Shown here: positions 1 through 10,051 of the stretch, in pieces | How the letters are laid out: the number at the start of each line of letters is the position of its first letter | How positions within the stretch are numbered: the stretch's first letter is position 1 | Source of the DNA: Eimeria necatrix | Taxonomy: Eukaryota > Apicomplexa > Conoidasida > Eucoccidiorida > Eimeriidae | Direction: 5' to 3' | DNA length: 12,114 bases | Assembly: GCF_000499385.1 (NCBI RefSeq) | Contig: NW_013654829.1 | Coordinates: forward strand, 1-12,114 | The notes under the pieces: model-generated | Told to the model about the DNA's origin: nothing | The model's input: only the letters and a program-made list of their open reading frames with translations | Database searches by the model: none | Translations under genes and position numbers: made by a program

Positions 1-134
1 GCTGCTGCAGTGTTACTGCACAATAGCGCTGAGAAGGTGCAAACGATGGGTCATCGGTGCGCGCTTGTGCCTTGCGGCATGTAGCAGTTGTTTTAGACAA
101 GGCGGAACGACCGTTTTGTGTTCTGTGATTGTGT

Positions 135-487
135 CGCACTGAGAAGATTAACAGAGTGAACATTCTAGTTCTTACGTCTGGAGCTGAAGAATCATCTTTG
201 AGGGCTTAGCATTTGGATTCTGCAGGTGACTCCAGGTTAAAGCGTGCCAAGTCCATTAATGCCCATGTAATTAAGTATAATATGAATGCGTTTTATTTTG
301 AGAACAGGCTTATGATAAGAAGATACTTAATTAATCAGGTGAGATGGGGAGGCAAGGATTTTACACGGTGCAAATGCGGCGTCGTAGACAAGGTGCGTGG
401 GCGGGGGAGACCGCGAGTCAAGAATGGGTACTGTGGCAGTATTGTTGTTGTTTGTTCATCTTGTGTGACGAATATGGAGCCGAAAAG
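135..487 (+). repeat. Left copy of a diverged long-range direct repeat
   Basis: This segment aligns in the same orientation with 11751-12114. The best block, 243-359 against 11869-11985, is ungapped over 117 bases with about 28 mismatches by hand count (about 76% identity). Alignment continues on both sides with small gaps: about 7 extra bases in the right copy near 11850, and 6 extra bases before the shared GTCAAxAATGG. Shared anchors include CCATTAAT, GGGAGGCAAGGAT, AAGGTGCGT and TGTGGCAGT. Similarity fades leftwards near 135, so that edge may be real. The right edge is unknown because the partner copy is cut by the window end. A frame open from a TTG at 213 to 692 (first ATG at 282) runs through and past the repeat, but the matching frame in the right copy has a stop at 11953-11955. 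I see no transposase, reverse transcriptase or terminal inverted repeat. It may be a dispersed repeat family, a subtelomeric or satellite unit, or an old segmental duplication. Confidence 0.85.
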
Positions 488-1653
488 GCAACGCCAGTTC
501 TCTTCAAACAGGCAGCCCCGGTCTTGCCGTCACACGGGAAGATGTCTATTAGGTGGGGATAACTGGCGTTCGTATTTGAACAGGGCTTCTGAAGCCATGA
601 TGCTGTTTTGTTCTCCCCGTGCCTGCTATTATTGGCAAACGGCGTGGTGTGTGCATGAAAGAAAATTTCTTGACAGCGCATCGGCTGCGTAGCGATTGCC
701 TCTGCGGAAGGAATCTGGAGGCTCAGCTTGGAGACAAGCGCAGCAACGCCTTTGCCTAGATAAGATGCGCATAGTTGCGTCACACGCTCCCTTGTGCATC
801 CGGATTTCATAGCAGTATGTTAATGCTTTTGATTGCCACGGCGTCGTAGCCGAGCAATACTAGTACGCGCCGCAATGAATGCTCAAAGACATTCTGCAGT
901 GTGCAGCAGCAACTGTTTGAGATACACGACTGAGACACTGAATGCAGTGTATTTGTGTTACAATGCCGACAAGCTGCAGTCTTACTGGCTGACTCGGAAC
1001 GTATCAGAACTGCACATGCATTGCTTTTTAGTTTGCGCCTCAGATTTAGTAAAGAACCGACAGCAGAGCTACATTTCATGCATACCTTGTTAATGCGTGC
1101 GGATCGTTCCTTGCCTGGGCGTTCTGAACGAGGTACCCGTGCGATCAGGGAGTGTGTTTGCCCCACGTCCTGCAGCGCATTCGACTGTGTCACGCTGCAG
1201 CGTAGTAATTTTCACCTTCGGAATTGCATCACCAGTTTCAGCGTGACGGTCGCGTGTCTGACGGACGTGTGTCTGTGAAGTTGGAGAGTTGTGTTTAGCA
1301 TGTCCAGCGCAAACTGGCGTGGGTATGCGAAGATATATGCGGTTTTAGATAGACTGTGGCGGTAAAGAGTATGGTACGGCCGTGCTGCACTTGGTGCTGA
1401 AGAGGCAAGTTGCTCATGGTTCCTACGGCTGTGTTTTTTTTGGCTGCAACTGCTGTCTCCGTGTAGGCTCAACGAAGTTTTGTACTGGACAGCAGCAGCG
1501 CGGTATACAAGGCGTTGCACTGTAGACACAACATACGTCCGCGGAATGGTTACGTTTTGTTGCATGCAACGGCCTAGTGCATTCTAGGTCGAAGTAGATT
1601 CATGTGGAAGAATTATAAAGTACTGCCGAAGATGAATCCCCTAGTTTGACGTA
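488..1653. other. No recognisable gene
   Basis: Frames here are short, overlap on both strands, and mostly open only from TTG or GTG. The largest, 128 codons on the minus strand (1193-807), begins with GTG and has its first ATG only at about codon 38. None shows a motif I recognise. The only small structure is a perfect 12-bp palindrome at 1559-1570 centred on GCATGC. Confidence 0.5.
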
Positions 1654-2150
1654 TTGGACAATGAAGCGCTTAAGTGCAGCCGACGCAGCACTTCAGCTCC
1701 TGCTCCTAAATGGCGAATTCGCAAGGCACGCATTCAAACGAAGGCCATTTACTCGAAGGTCGAATCGAATTCAAGTGGCGGATACGTTTTAGACTGCTCA
1801 AGCGTTATCACATCGATTCGTAGGGGGTCTGAGCATTGCTGCATTGCCAATGCGTTTGCGGGAGTTTTGCTGATTCAATGCAGCAAGCGTACGAGGGCTT
1901 TTTGGAGTTTTAGAGTGATGTTCAAAGCCACTGTAATGTCTTCACAAGCACGATGAACTGTAATCGATACACAGTAAATATGAAGAGCCAAAATGCAGCC
2001 CCATGCACCTAGCGTAGCTTTAGCCATTCCGACGGAGTATAGCAACTCAACAGCTAGCACAAAGGCGGTGACTGAATGCAATGTGCCGTCACTAAGCTTG
2101 AACAAACCAGTAAACTGAAAGTGGTGTAAAGGTGAGGGCAATCTGCTGAC
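1654..2150. other. No recognisable gene
   Basis: A plus-strand frame of 100 codons (1654-1956) opens only from TTG. A minus-strand frame (2141-1875) would give a partly hydrophobic peptide, but has no recognisable domain and no convincing exon boundaries. It overlaps the end of the candidate exon at 2292-2151 in a different frame. I see no RNA gene or repeat. Confidence 0.4.
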
Positions 2151-2292
2151 CTCCAGATCTCAAGACAATATCATTCTCGGATTCCTTCATTTCAAAGCAT
2201 TCACCATGAGCTTTTATGGATTTCTCGGCTTCGCGTAGCTCTCGAATGCGGTCGATAGGTTGCAGTACAGCTTTGTTTGTCAGCAAGTGAGT
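2151..2292 (-). CDS. Candidate internal exon, unknown protein (weak)
   Basis: On the minus strand this stretch reads in one frame as about 47 residues rich in charged helix-type residues, including the run IDRIRELREAEKSIKAHGE followed by CFEMKESENDIVL. About 30 of its 47 codons start with a purine, as real coding sequence tends to, and the antisense frames look much less protein-like. A pyrimidine run followed by AAAAG lies just upstream at about 2293, and GGAG/GTCAGC gives a possible but weak donor at 2151/2150. The frame itself stays open to 2092, past the proposed donor. I do not recognise a family, and neighbouring exons cannot be joined with confidence. It could be a real exon, a pseudogene remnant or chance. 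Confidence 0.2.
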
Positions 2293-4621
2293 CTTTTAAT
2301 CAAAAGAAGACTGGCCGCTGCTTTTAACAGTTAGGAGTGCCACTGCCCGTACACACGAACCAAGCGCCGCTGTTGAAGCGCGTATTCCGTTCTTGCGAAA
2401 CACAGATTTTTTCTTTAGCCCACGTTTTTCTTAGTACGTGAGTGTTTTGCTGTCGCATTAGACGCCAGTTATTGTCACCACGTTCACTATGTATCCAAAG
2501 AAGAGTGCGTCAATGATACTGAACATGAACCGTCCAGACTGTAAGAACTGAAGCCTCATTTAAGCATGCGTGGCACAAGAAACAGCAAATCAACGCCGCG
2601 TAAAAGCATCATTCTGGTGTCTTGTCGTGTGCACGTTCAAGCGGTGCTCGTATTGTGCGCCAGTGAACAAGAGAAGCCTATCTTACTGAAATTGTGCCAA
2701 GTAAGCATTAAGCATTTCAGTTGCATTGAAAAAAGGACAAAGTACGTTTGTGGAATGGACAAAGCGCCTGCCTTTGACCCAGTGTCTCAACCTACATTAG
2801 GTGAAGCTTGCTTTGAAAACAGCACTTTGTACTGAATCTTTTTTGTGGAGCCTCTTGTCGTTTTGTGCATAACACAACAGTGCAACGATCATTTTCAAGC
2901 TTAAATAACGCCTCAGCTTACCAACTCAGTGGAAAAAGGTGCTGGTCCTGGGAAATGAATGAACCTCTCAACGGAAGTCCCGAAATACTCCAAAGTCATG
3001 TCTTCAGTGGTATAGGCAACACAAGACTATCAGGTGATATCAAGGAATCATGCTGTTGCGCTGGTTTTGAATGATGCGTTATTTAGCGCCTTTATTTTGC
3101 AAAGCACAAAAGCATCCCCCATTTCAGGTGCTCCAACTGTGCCACGCGAATACGTACTCTGCCTTTTCGGAATCACAATCTGCGATAGGTTTGACTTCCA
3201 GTGGCCACATTCGTTGTCGGCTGTGAATGGGTAAGCAGTGACAAAAAACTGCAACATTTTGAACCGAAATAAGACGATGAGAAGACCTCGGTGCCTCTGT
3301 GCAAATTTGGCACGTAAGGTAGTGTGTCGACTTCAGTAGACAAGATTAGGACACCAAGTCAGCACAGGCTGCGAAGGCGTTAACATTTTAAGAAATGCAG
3401 TGGAGCAAGCATGCAACGTAGTACTAAAACTTTTAAAAGGCTTCTGTCTTTTTTTTGCTGCATGATACGGCTCGAGATTATGACGCCTTGCTATGCATCG
3501 TGCATTACACGCCCAAAGATGCCTGTGAATCTTTCAAAACATGCATATTTCAATCGCCTCATTGTGGCCTATCGGTCTTCTAAGCTATCGTTTTCGTCAG
3601 TTTGTACGTCAAATTTCACGAATGCACGTGCTAGATATTTCTTGATGCATTCTGTGTACTTAGAGGGTACAAGAAAGCATATTTGGGACTGAGGGGTAGA
3701 CTGACTGAGTGGTAGGGTGTGCGTTTTCGCTGTACAGGGAATGGCGGAGCTTGTTGCTCTAGCCGAAGCGCTTGACGCCCCCTTTTCTCTCGCTTTAGTG
3801 GCTGCTGTCTAAAGGATAAAACCTGATATATTTGCTTTCTATTCCGTGGGGTGGAGAAGCTACGATAGTCACCTTCTGGGATTTATCCTGATGCAGTGTG
3901 CTACTGCGGATCTTTGCCATATCAGGTGTGGCTGCAGAGTATCTTCATGTGTAAGATATCTGAAATCAATAATCAAGACGGAGATGGATTTGGCTCTCAC
4001 TGGGTAAGTTTGTGAGTTCGGTGAATACCGTTGTTCAGGTGGCACGGCAAAAAGCGTTTAGAGACCGCAGTCTATGGTGAGAGCCAGCTCAAATCGTGGA
4101 GGGAGTATTAGACATGAATATTTGGAGATGTCGTTTCCTGATGCGCAACACATTTAGTCAGAAATTCTGCATTTGCGAAGGCCGGATTAAGGGGTAATTT
4201 TGTTCAAACCATGTGTATAGTGATCCGAGTCGGCAACTCCAAGATACTCGGTAGGGAAACAGCGTTTTACAAAGCTTGACGTGCTAGTGCAGAAACGTGT
4301 TATTTTGTCATTTCTATATTTCACAAAAAAGTCAGTTATCTCTGCAACCAGGTTGTGCGCTTGGTCAGAAGGAAACGATTAGCAGCAAAGCTACGGGCGG
4401 GAATTTTCCCGGCATATCGGATGACTCAAATAATAAAGACTAGTGAACTGCCCAACCGTTGAGTACGCCTTAAGGGCACAAGCACATGAAACAGATTCGG
4501 AACGTGACTCAGAGAATTTTATGTGGGCATTAACCACTATATGTACCGTGCAGCTTCCCGGGAGCTCACTGCTCCCACCTTATGTGCAGCTCTATGCGGG
4601 GTTCCACTGCTTCTTAGAGAG
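2293..4621. other. No recognisable gene; scattered splice-like sites
   Basis: Both strands carry short open stretches and GTAAG-type donor-like sites, for instance minus strand at 2921-2916 and plus strand at 3231-3236. The plus-strand frames 2566-2835 (ATG start, 89 codons) and 2865-3074 overlap minus-strand stretches that look equally protein-like, so composition does not settle which strand, if either, is coding. The 93-codon frame at 3411-3692 has no recognised motif. From 3.7 to 4.6 kb I see only frequent stops and no repeats or RNA genes. Confidence 0.4.
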
Positions 4622-4637
4622 GAACGAACGAACGAAC
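4622..4637 (+). repeat. Short GAAC tandem repeat
   Basis: Four perfect copies of the tetranucleotide GAAC in a row. It is short enough to arise by replication slippage. It lies within small overlapping open frames that show no sign of being genes. Confidence 0.75.
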
Positions 4638-5924
4638 GGATGGCCGCAGTAGTGCCGGTTTGGAGGTACATTTTAATGACATGCAAAGGAAAGACCGTAT
4701 TTGTTTGGACATTTGGCTGCGACTGTGAATTCATGGGCACGGCCGTCCAACTATGTTTCTCATGTCGCTCACGGGGAGAGCCCCATCATCAGGTCATTGT
4801 TTACTCAGACAGTACGGCTCCTGCATAAAGGCTTAACCACATGCCACGGAGACGGATCAATTCAGTACTAGCACGGCAATACTTGAGCTTCCGGGCTGCT
4901 AGTCGCAGCTAGGCTCCGTAGGGATTTTGACTCTCCAAGCTGGCGCGGAAGCCGTTATATTAAGTGTCTTCTACATACACCCAAAATATCCAAGATGATT
5001 ATTTTGGTGATTCAAAGAACGTGCGTTTGGGCTTGCATCAAGTTTTGCCCATTTGCTGAAGACAAAACCACATTATCGTCTCCCTTCGGAGCGAACACGA
5101 ATAAACATGGAAAGGAATGAAACATGTATGTACGCATGTTGCGCGAACTAGTTCGTACGCGGCGTAAATGAAATCATGCAGCTGGATAAACTCGCACGTA
5201 CGTAATTTCCAAAGGCTGGTCAAGCAGTATTCTCTTGTCAGATCCATTAGGCTATTTGCCCAATTGTGTCTTCATGCCTAGATTCTAGAGGGATACCGAA
5301 GTCTCAAAAGGCGAATGCATTCCAGCCCTGCTGTCCCAGCTCATGTGCAGTCTTGTGAGGCCCTAACCGCTTGATTCGGCCTGTTTAGTTTTTTGAGCTA
5401 GGGAAACATTGCACTCTATTGTGGTACTGTCAGACTGTGAGCCATTCGGACAGACGCGTCTCTGCGCGAGTGGACCTTCCGGGCGAAACCTGAAGCAGTG
5501 TTAACTTTGTATGATGGCTCCAATGCAAGTTAACTGTACCAGTGCATTGTTCCTTAGTCACACCAGCCACTCAAGCGAATGCTCTGCAGAAATGTGCAGC
5601 AATTTCAGTCAATCAGCGTAGACAGAAGTTTTGTCGCATTTTCGATTTTTTTTGGAAAGCATACACATAGTAGGGCATGCCAGCGACACGGCCTCTAGAA
5701 ACGACGCAAAACGCAGATTTGCGGGACGTCATGGCACTGTGATAAGTAGAAAAGCACTTGCCGTTGTTATTATAGAAAATAATTGCGTCGACAGGCTCTT
5801 TACCAGCCTTACTACATTTCCTAAACTTTATATTTTTGTCGACCCGTAGGTGGCGGCTTCAACGATTGTAGCCTAGGTGTCATGGCAGCAGGACGCAGAG
5901 CCATGCTAACCTAGCTGTTATAAC
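4638..5924. other. No recognisable gene
   Basis: Stops are frequent in all frames. The longest frames, 69 codons on minus (5247-5038) and 72 on plus (5631-5849, opening from a non-ATG codon), have no motif I recognise. A 12-bp perfect palindrome (CGAACTAGTTCG) lies at 5144-5155. No RNA gene was found. Confidence 0.45.
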
Positions 5925-6016
5925 AGGGGCCCCCAGAGGAGTCCCTCTGGGGGCCCCTCTGGGGGACTCCTTGGAGGCCCCTCTGGGGCCCCCCCTGCTT
6001 GTGGGGGCCCCTCTGT
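5925..6016. repeat. GC-rich block of nested inverted and direct repeats
   Basis: An abrupt stretch made almost only of G-runs, C-runs and CTCT/GAGG. A 13-mer, GGGGGCCCCTCTG, occurs at 5949-5961, with one mismatch at 5973-5985, and again at 6003-6015. Perfect inverted repeats overlap: 5925-5938 pairs with 5945-5958 around a 6-base loop, and 5937-5945 pairs with 5963-5971. The same bases can therefore fold in mutually exclusive ways. It is sharply unlike its flanks. From memory, such GGGGCCCC-rich low-complexity tracts are common in Eimeria-type coccidian genomes; that is recollection, not a search result. Confidence 0.85.
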
Positions 6017-8540
6017 TTCTAGTGATGCTGATGGCTTACCACCTACTTTATAGGCTCACATAGAACACATGCTAGACACACACGGACCGCTGAAAGCAAT
6101 TTTTTATTGTTCTGAGAAGCATATGCAATCTGCCGGCAGAAGGCTGGCACAGCAGCTCGAGCGATTGTGTGCCCATTTTCAACGATATTGAATCAAAACG
6201 CATTCGTACAAGACTTGGAGTCGTTCTAAATTATACGTGGAAAGCATGTAGACCTCAATTTCACAACAGTCACAGCTATTATTGTTCGATCGTAGCAGCG
6301 TACTCTTTTGCTTTGACTCTTTGAATCTCAGTAACGCAGGCATCGTGTATGCGACGAAACTCCAGAGTGTACGCTTCCGGCAAACTTCCCCTGATGCGCT
6401 GCACTTCCAAGAGCTGTACTCTCATTTCTGCATTAGTCAAAAGGCGCTTTGAGCAGTAGTATTAACGTTAATTGTTAAGTGCTCCTTGATAAGGCGTACA
6501 CTGCTGCAGTTGGCTATAAATTACGATTGCAAATTATTATACAAATATTTCTTTTGGACAATATACAGCCCGTGCGTTGTGTATTTTATCTGTTGGAGAC
6601 ATCAGGCTACTAAGATAGCGTAAGTCGGTTTTCTTTTAGGAACTGCTCTTTTTGGTGCGCAACGTTCGTGCCACCTCAGGGCTGAAGACCCTCTAATCTG
6701 CTTCGGCTATGGAGAAAGTTGCCTGTAACCTGCTTCAGGAATTGGAAGCAGGGCTATTCCTGTAAATGCTCGCGCGGATGCCCCAATAAGACTACATGAG
6801 TAGCAGCCGAATTATGCATGCTAGCAAAATATGCATGCTGGCTCTTGCTGCAGATCTTATGTAAGGGTGCAATGAAGGAACAAGCGTGTCTTGTTCGTGC
6901 GGTGTGTCATAGTACGTAGGTCTTACTCTCTGAAAGCATGCTTTATATTTCCGCCGCAGCTACTGTTAAAGATGAGCTAGGAACAGTACTGCCTGCCGGG
7001 GCTGCATATTTTATTTGCAAGCTCGCGTCACATTGGTGTGAAATCAAGACTAAGAGGTAGGATGCGTGAAACGGATGAAAATGTCCATTCATTTTAATAC
7101 AGCTCACGCACGAAAAGCATCCTCGCAGCATTCGCTTGACTTAATAGCTAGTGAGCTTCGTGAATGCAACAGCCAAACGCAAACAAGAGTGAGAAAATTT
7201 CCGGCCTTGCTCAACTGTCTCTGAACTGTTTCATGAGTAGTGCAAAGCCTAACAGCCGGTTGATCAGAATGCGCAGTCACTCGTAAACAGTTGGCCGGAT
7301 GAGTTCCTGGCGCAGCATTTTGAAAGCAAGCCTTTTCATTGAGTGGACATCCATGTCACCCTACATATTGGGATGTTTTGCGCAGAGGGATATCTCGCCG
7401 CTTGCGACGGGCAAGCGCTGCGATAAAAGGTAAAGCCAGGATTTATTATATCTGCATGAGAAAGAAGAATGCTTTACTTCAAGGCTTTCTGCTTATATGA
7501 CTAGCCTTTGACGTAGCTCTGGCATGGTTCGCTTAAACGTTTTGAATATTGAAAGAGATTGGAATAAAACCGGATTATCGAGTCTTAAGGATGTACGCTT
7601 TTGCAGTGTTTCGAACCAGCGTTACAAATAATTTGAATATTTTTCACTCCTAGCCCAATGGACAGGCGCGGAAGCATTCGCTTGCAGTCTTCAAAAACCG
7701 CAGCTTATTGTGGAAGCTGATAGACTGATCTAGTTTTTTGCACAATGCGTACGTGAAATTTCCACCACATTGATTCTACTTTATTTTATTGATTTAACTG
7801 ACAGACCGTACGATTTAGTCGAAACCAGCTTCCTGGCAGCTCAGGCCCCCTTACCAGTACAGTGCAAGAACACGACTTGCACCTCCAAGGAAATTTGAGC
7901 CGCTAATTTTGAACGTTCGGCGCATTATTTGCAGGATCCAGGTGCGGCTTATTACAGAAACGTAGTAGTCTTTTATCTGAGGTGTTTTGCGTTTCTTTAG
8001 CAATGCGATACGATTATATTTTGTTCTCAGGCATATTCGAAACATTCACCGGTCTCTCGCGAAGCGCCGGAACTCTGGTCAGTCCGGTAACTCCATTAGT
8101 GGAAACGTGGCTTAGCTTTGTGGTTGCATTATGCGTCTTATGGCAACTAGTCGAAAAATCAAGGATTTATGAAATTTGTACACGGGGCATGCTGAGCGCA
8201 TTCTGCAGCAAAAAAAATGCATTTGCCTTGTCTTTGAATTGGTGAGATTTTACATCACTAGCTTGTGAGCTGCGTTGAACACAAACACCAAGCGAATTAC
8301 ATCCGGACATCTTATGGCTTCACAGAGTGGCGGGGCATCATGAGGAATAGTTTGCAACCGTTTTCGTTACGTGCACGGCCTTGACAGTCATTGGTGATTG
8401 TGTTGTCTGTGGTCAAACATCAACGTCCCCGCTTTGCAGCTTTTCCTCACATTTGTCCATTTTGGACTGGTAAGTTTGCCTCATTGTTGTACCTATTCTT
8501 TCTGTACGTCTTCAACACTTAATTGCGTGACACACTCTAC
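6017..8540. other. No recognisable gene (2.5 kb)
   Basis: The longest frames are 87 codons on plus (7982-8245), which opens from a non-ATG codon just before a TTCTTTAG acceptor-like site, and 62-64 codons on minus. None has a motif I recognise. Parts of 6.4-6.6 and 7.5-7.8 kb are locally A/T-rich. Several GCATGC sites occur, including a pair at 6813-6839 and a 12-bp palindrome at 6933-6944. Confidence 0.45.
6813..6839. promoter_or_regulatory. Paired TGCATGC sites, possible AP2-type binding motif
   Basis: The 10-mer TATGCATGCT occurs twice, at 6813-6822 and 6830-6839, with starts 17 bases apart. TGCATGC is an established binding core for apicomplexan AP2 factors and is enriched in coccidian promoters. 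No convincing gene start lies nearby, so a regulatory role is inference and depends on the organism being apicomplexan. Confidence 0.2.
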
Positions 8541-8580
8541 AACTGTGACCCCAGTTTTATAACTGCGCCCCCAGTGCTAA
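8541..8580 (+). repeat. Two-copy 20-bp tandem repeat
   Basis: Bases 8541-8560 and 8561-8580 match at 15 of 20 positions at an exact period of 20, sharing AACTG followed by CCCCAGT. No third copy is visible on either side. It is a minor, possibly old, local duplication. Confidence 0.4.
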
Positions 8581-8737
8581 ATGAATCAGAAATATTTTCG
8601 TGTCATTGGAGACGTTGCTCGAAGAGTGAAGTACTGGGGGAGCTTTTTCAGTTCTCCAAATAATTCTTCGTTGCTACAGCCTGCCTGCAACAAAAAATCC
8701 TGTTCTGCGTTTAATTTTGTGTGTTCTTGACGGGGCC

Positions 8738-8795
8738 TCACGAAGTAGTGAGAGGACGGGTATATTCATATGCCCGTCCTCTCACTACTTCGTGA
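8738..8795. repeat. 58-bp near-perfect palindrome with 23-bp arms
   Basis: Bases 8738-8760 are the exact reverse complement of 8773-8795, giving 23-bp arms with no mismatch. The 12 bases between them (TATATTCATATG) are also nearly palindromic, so 27 of 29 possible base pairs are Watson-Crick. Each arm contains a smaller inverted pair, TCAC/GTGA. Chance pairing of 23 bases at this spacing is extremely unlikely, and perfect arms mean it is recent or maintained. The flanks carry similar words, GTGTTCTT at 8721 and GTGTTTCTT at 8797, which might be a degraded target duplication but may be coincidence. No gene lies inside. It may be a foldback or miniature element, an inverted duplication made at replication, or the template of a short hairpin RNA. 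Confidence 0.93.
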
Positions 8796-9823
8796 AGTGT
8801 TTCTTCCATATCTTTGCTCCGTAACATGATGAGATATGCAGCGTTACCCACCCTGTCAATTTGCGAATCGAACTCGCACCTCACAGGACAACTGCCAAGA
8901 AGACGTTCGTTTTTCACTCAGTAGGAGCCAACTGAAAATGCGTGGTTCTTGGTGCATCACTTTCTTTGTCAAATCATTTACGGCGTCCCACTCGCCATAA
9001 AGTTTTCTTCTTTTTCGTAGTTGTGGTATGTTCTTTTTCTCGTGTTTGAGTAAGGCAGATACGGGCGGTAAGAAGCGTTTGCTTCCGCACATTAGTGGTA
9101 CCGCACGCCTAACCGACACTTGACCAGCAATAACTTGAAGACATCATGCATGGGCCGATTCAACTGCAGTCTAAATGCGCAAGCATCGACAGAGAAAGCG
9201 ACTAGAATGTTTAGGGAAAACCATTTGCTGGTCGTTGTCATATATTTTTCTTCATTGTGCCTCTTAACCGTATAGCCGCAATTTCTGCTTCTAAAAGAGC
9301 GAGTGTAGGCAGAACTGGTACTCATTAATGCCTTCTAGACGTTTTCTCACCAGCATTTCCATGAGACTTCAGAGGCGTTCCATCCAAAAAGCCTTCTGCA
9401 TTGTTTTCTTTATGAACATGTCTAAGCTTCGAGAAAACATGAGCGTTGTTCGAAAGGACTGCACCTGTTTGAGGCCACAGGAACTCTAAACGTACGCTAG
9501 CTGTCACTCACTTGCTTATTTCGCGGTATTCGGGGAGCGGTGATAATGAATTGCTGCATGAAAGCTAGTGCGTGCCAAAAACGCAAAGCGTCAGGAGAAG
9601 AAGCTAGGGTGGTGTAGCTGACTGATATGTGCGAGAGGCGTTTCTATACGGTCGGTTCGACCTGAGGAACGAAGAGTACTTGTTCCTAGGCGAGCGCATG
9701 GCTCATTTGCGCTTGGCTAGAACACTAGGAATCGAGCTGATATTATTTAGTGCAGTTGGTTTTCGACTCTCTGTGTCCGCAATCAATTAGGGAAGCTTAT
9801 TCAACTCCTGCGAAAAGTGTAAA
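8796..9823. other. No recognisable gene
   Basis: Three adjoining minus-strand frames (9119-8856, 9325-9092, 9507-9325) are open, but show no family motif. The first is lysine-rich mainly because that strand is purine-rich. A minus-strand interval, 9464-9351, is bounded by CAAACAG and GTGAGA splice-like sites, with one frame open across all 38 codons, but nothing joins to it. No RNA gene is supported. Confidence 0.4.
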
Positions 9824-10051
9824 ATGAATGCCCCGCCGTTGCCGCTTGTTGATTGCAAGTGCATGCACAAGAGGCTTTTCAGGCGAAATCTTATATGGCA
9901 GGAGCCTAACTGTGTAGAGAGCAAGGCATTGTATGAGCCCAGGTATGCCAAATTACCGTCCAGGAAACTCTGCCGTGCCGCCCTCTACACGGAACGCATC
10001 CAGAAGATGAAGAGTTTGAAACAGCGTGAATTTACAAGGAGCACATATTGA
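9824..10051 (+). CDS. Small open frame, 75 codons, doubtful
   Basis: The frame starts with ATG in an AAAATG context, with A at -3, as is common in apicomplexans. It ends at a TGA, giving a small basic, lysine/arginine-rich product without a signal peptide, membrane segment or domain I recognise. About 47 of 75 third codon positions are G or C, somewhat above the local average, while only about half of codons start with a purine, so coding evidence is mixed. A GCATGC palindrome (9859-9868) falls inside it. It could be a small gene, a terminal exon or chance. Confidence 0.15.
   Translation: MNAPPLPLVDCKCMHKRLFRRNLIWQEPNCVESKALYEPRYAKLPSRKLCRAALYTERIQKMKSLKQREFTRSTY

Noticed and set aside
2566..3074. 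Plus-strand frames at 2566-2835 and 2865-3074 as genes
   Set aside because: They are short, have no recognisable motif, and the opposite strand is also open over much of the interval.
3702..3713. tRNA A-box-like word TGACTGAGTGGT on the plus strand
   Set aside because: No GTTCGANNC B-box follows at tRNA spacing, and the flanks do not form an acceptor stem or cloverleaf.
3991..4086. 10-bp inverted repeat (TGGCTCTCAC against GTGAGAGCCA)
   Set aside because: About one such pair within 100 bases is expected by chance in a sequence of this length.
8853..8936. tRNA- or SINE-like signal on the minus strand (GAGTTCGATTC near 8875-8865, TGGCTC near 8930)
   Set aside because: The T-arm pairing is one base out of register, no acceptor stem pairs at the correct distance, and there is no A-rich tail or second copy in the window.
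8856..9119. Lysine-rich minus-strand frame as a DNA-binding protein
   Set aside because: The richness in lysine, arginine and glutamate follows from a purine-rich strand; there is no domain signature and the frame opens from a non-ATG codon.
9351..9464. Minus-strand interval between CAAACAG and GTGAGA splice-like sites
   Set aside because: Two different frames look equally protein-like, one of them ending in a stop, and no adjoining exon could be found.
9608..9665. Possible tRNA gene with TAGCTGAC and GGTTCGACC boxes on the plus strand
   Set aside because: GGTCG/CGACC is a simple inverted pair with a 3-base loop, so it cannot form a proper T arm, and no acceptor stem is present.
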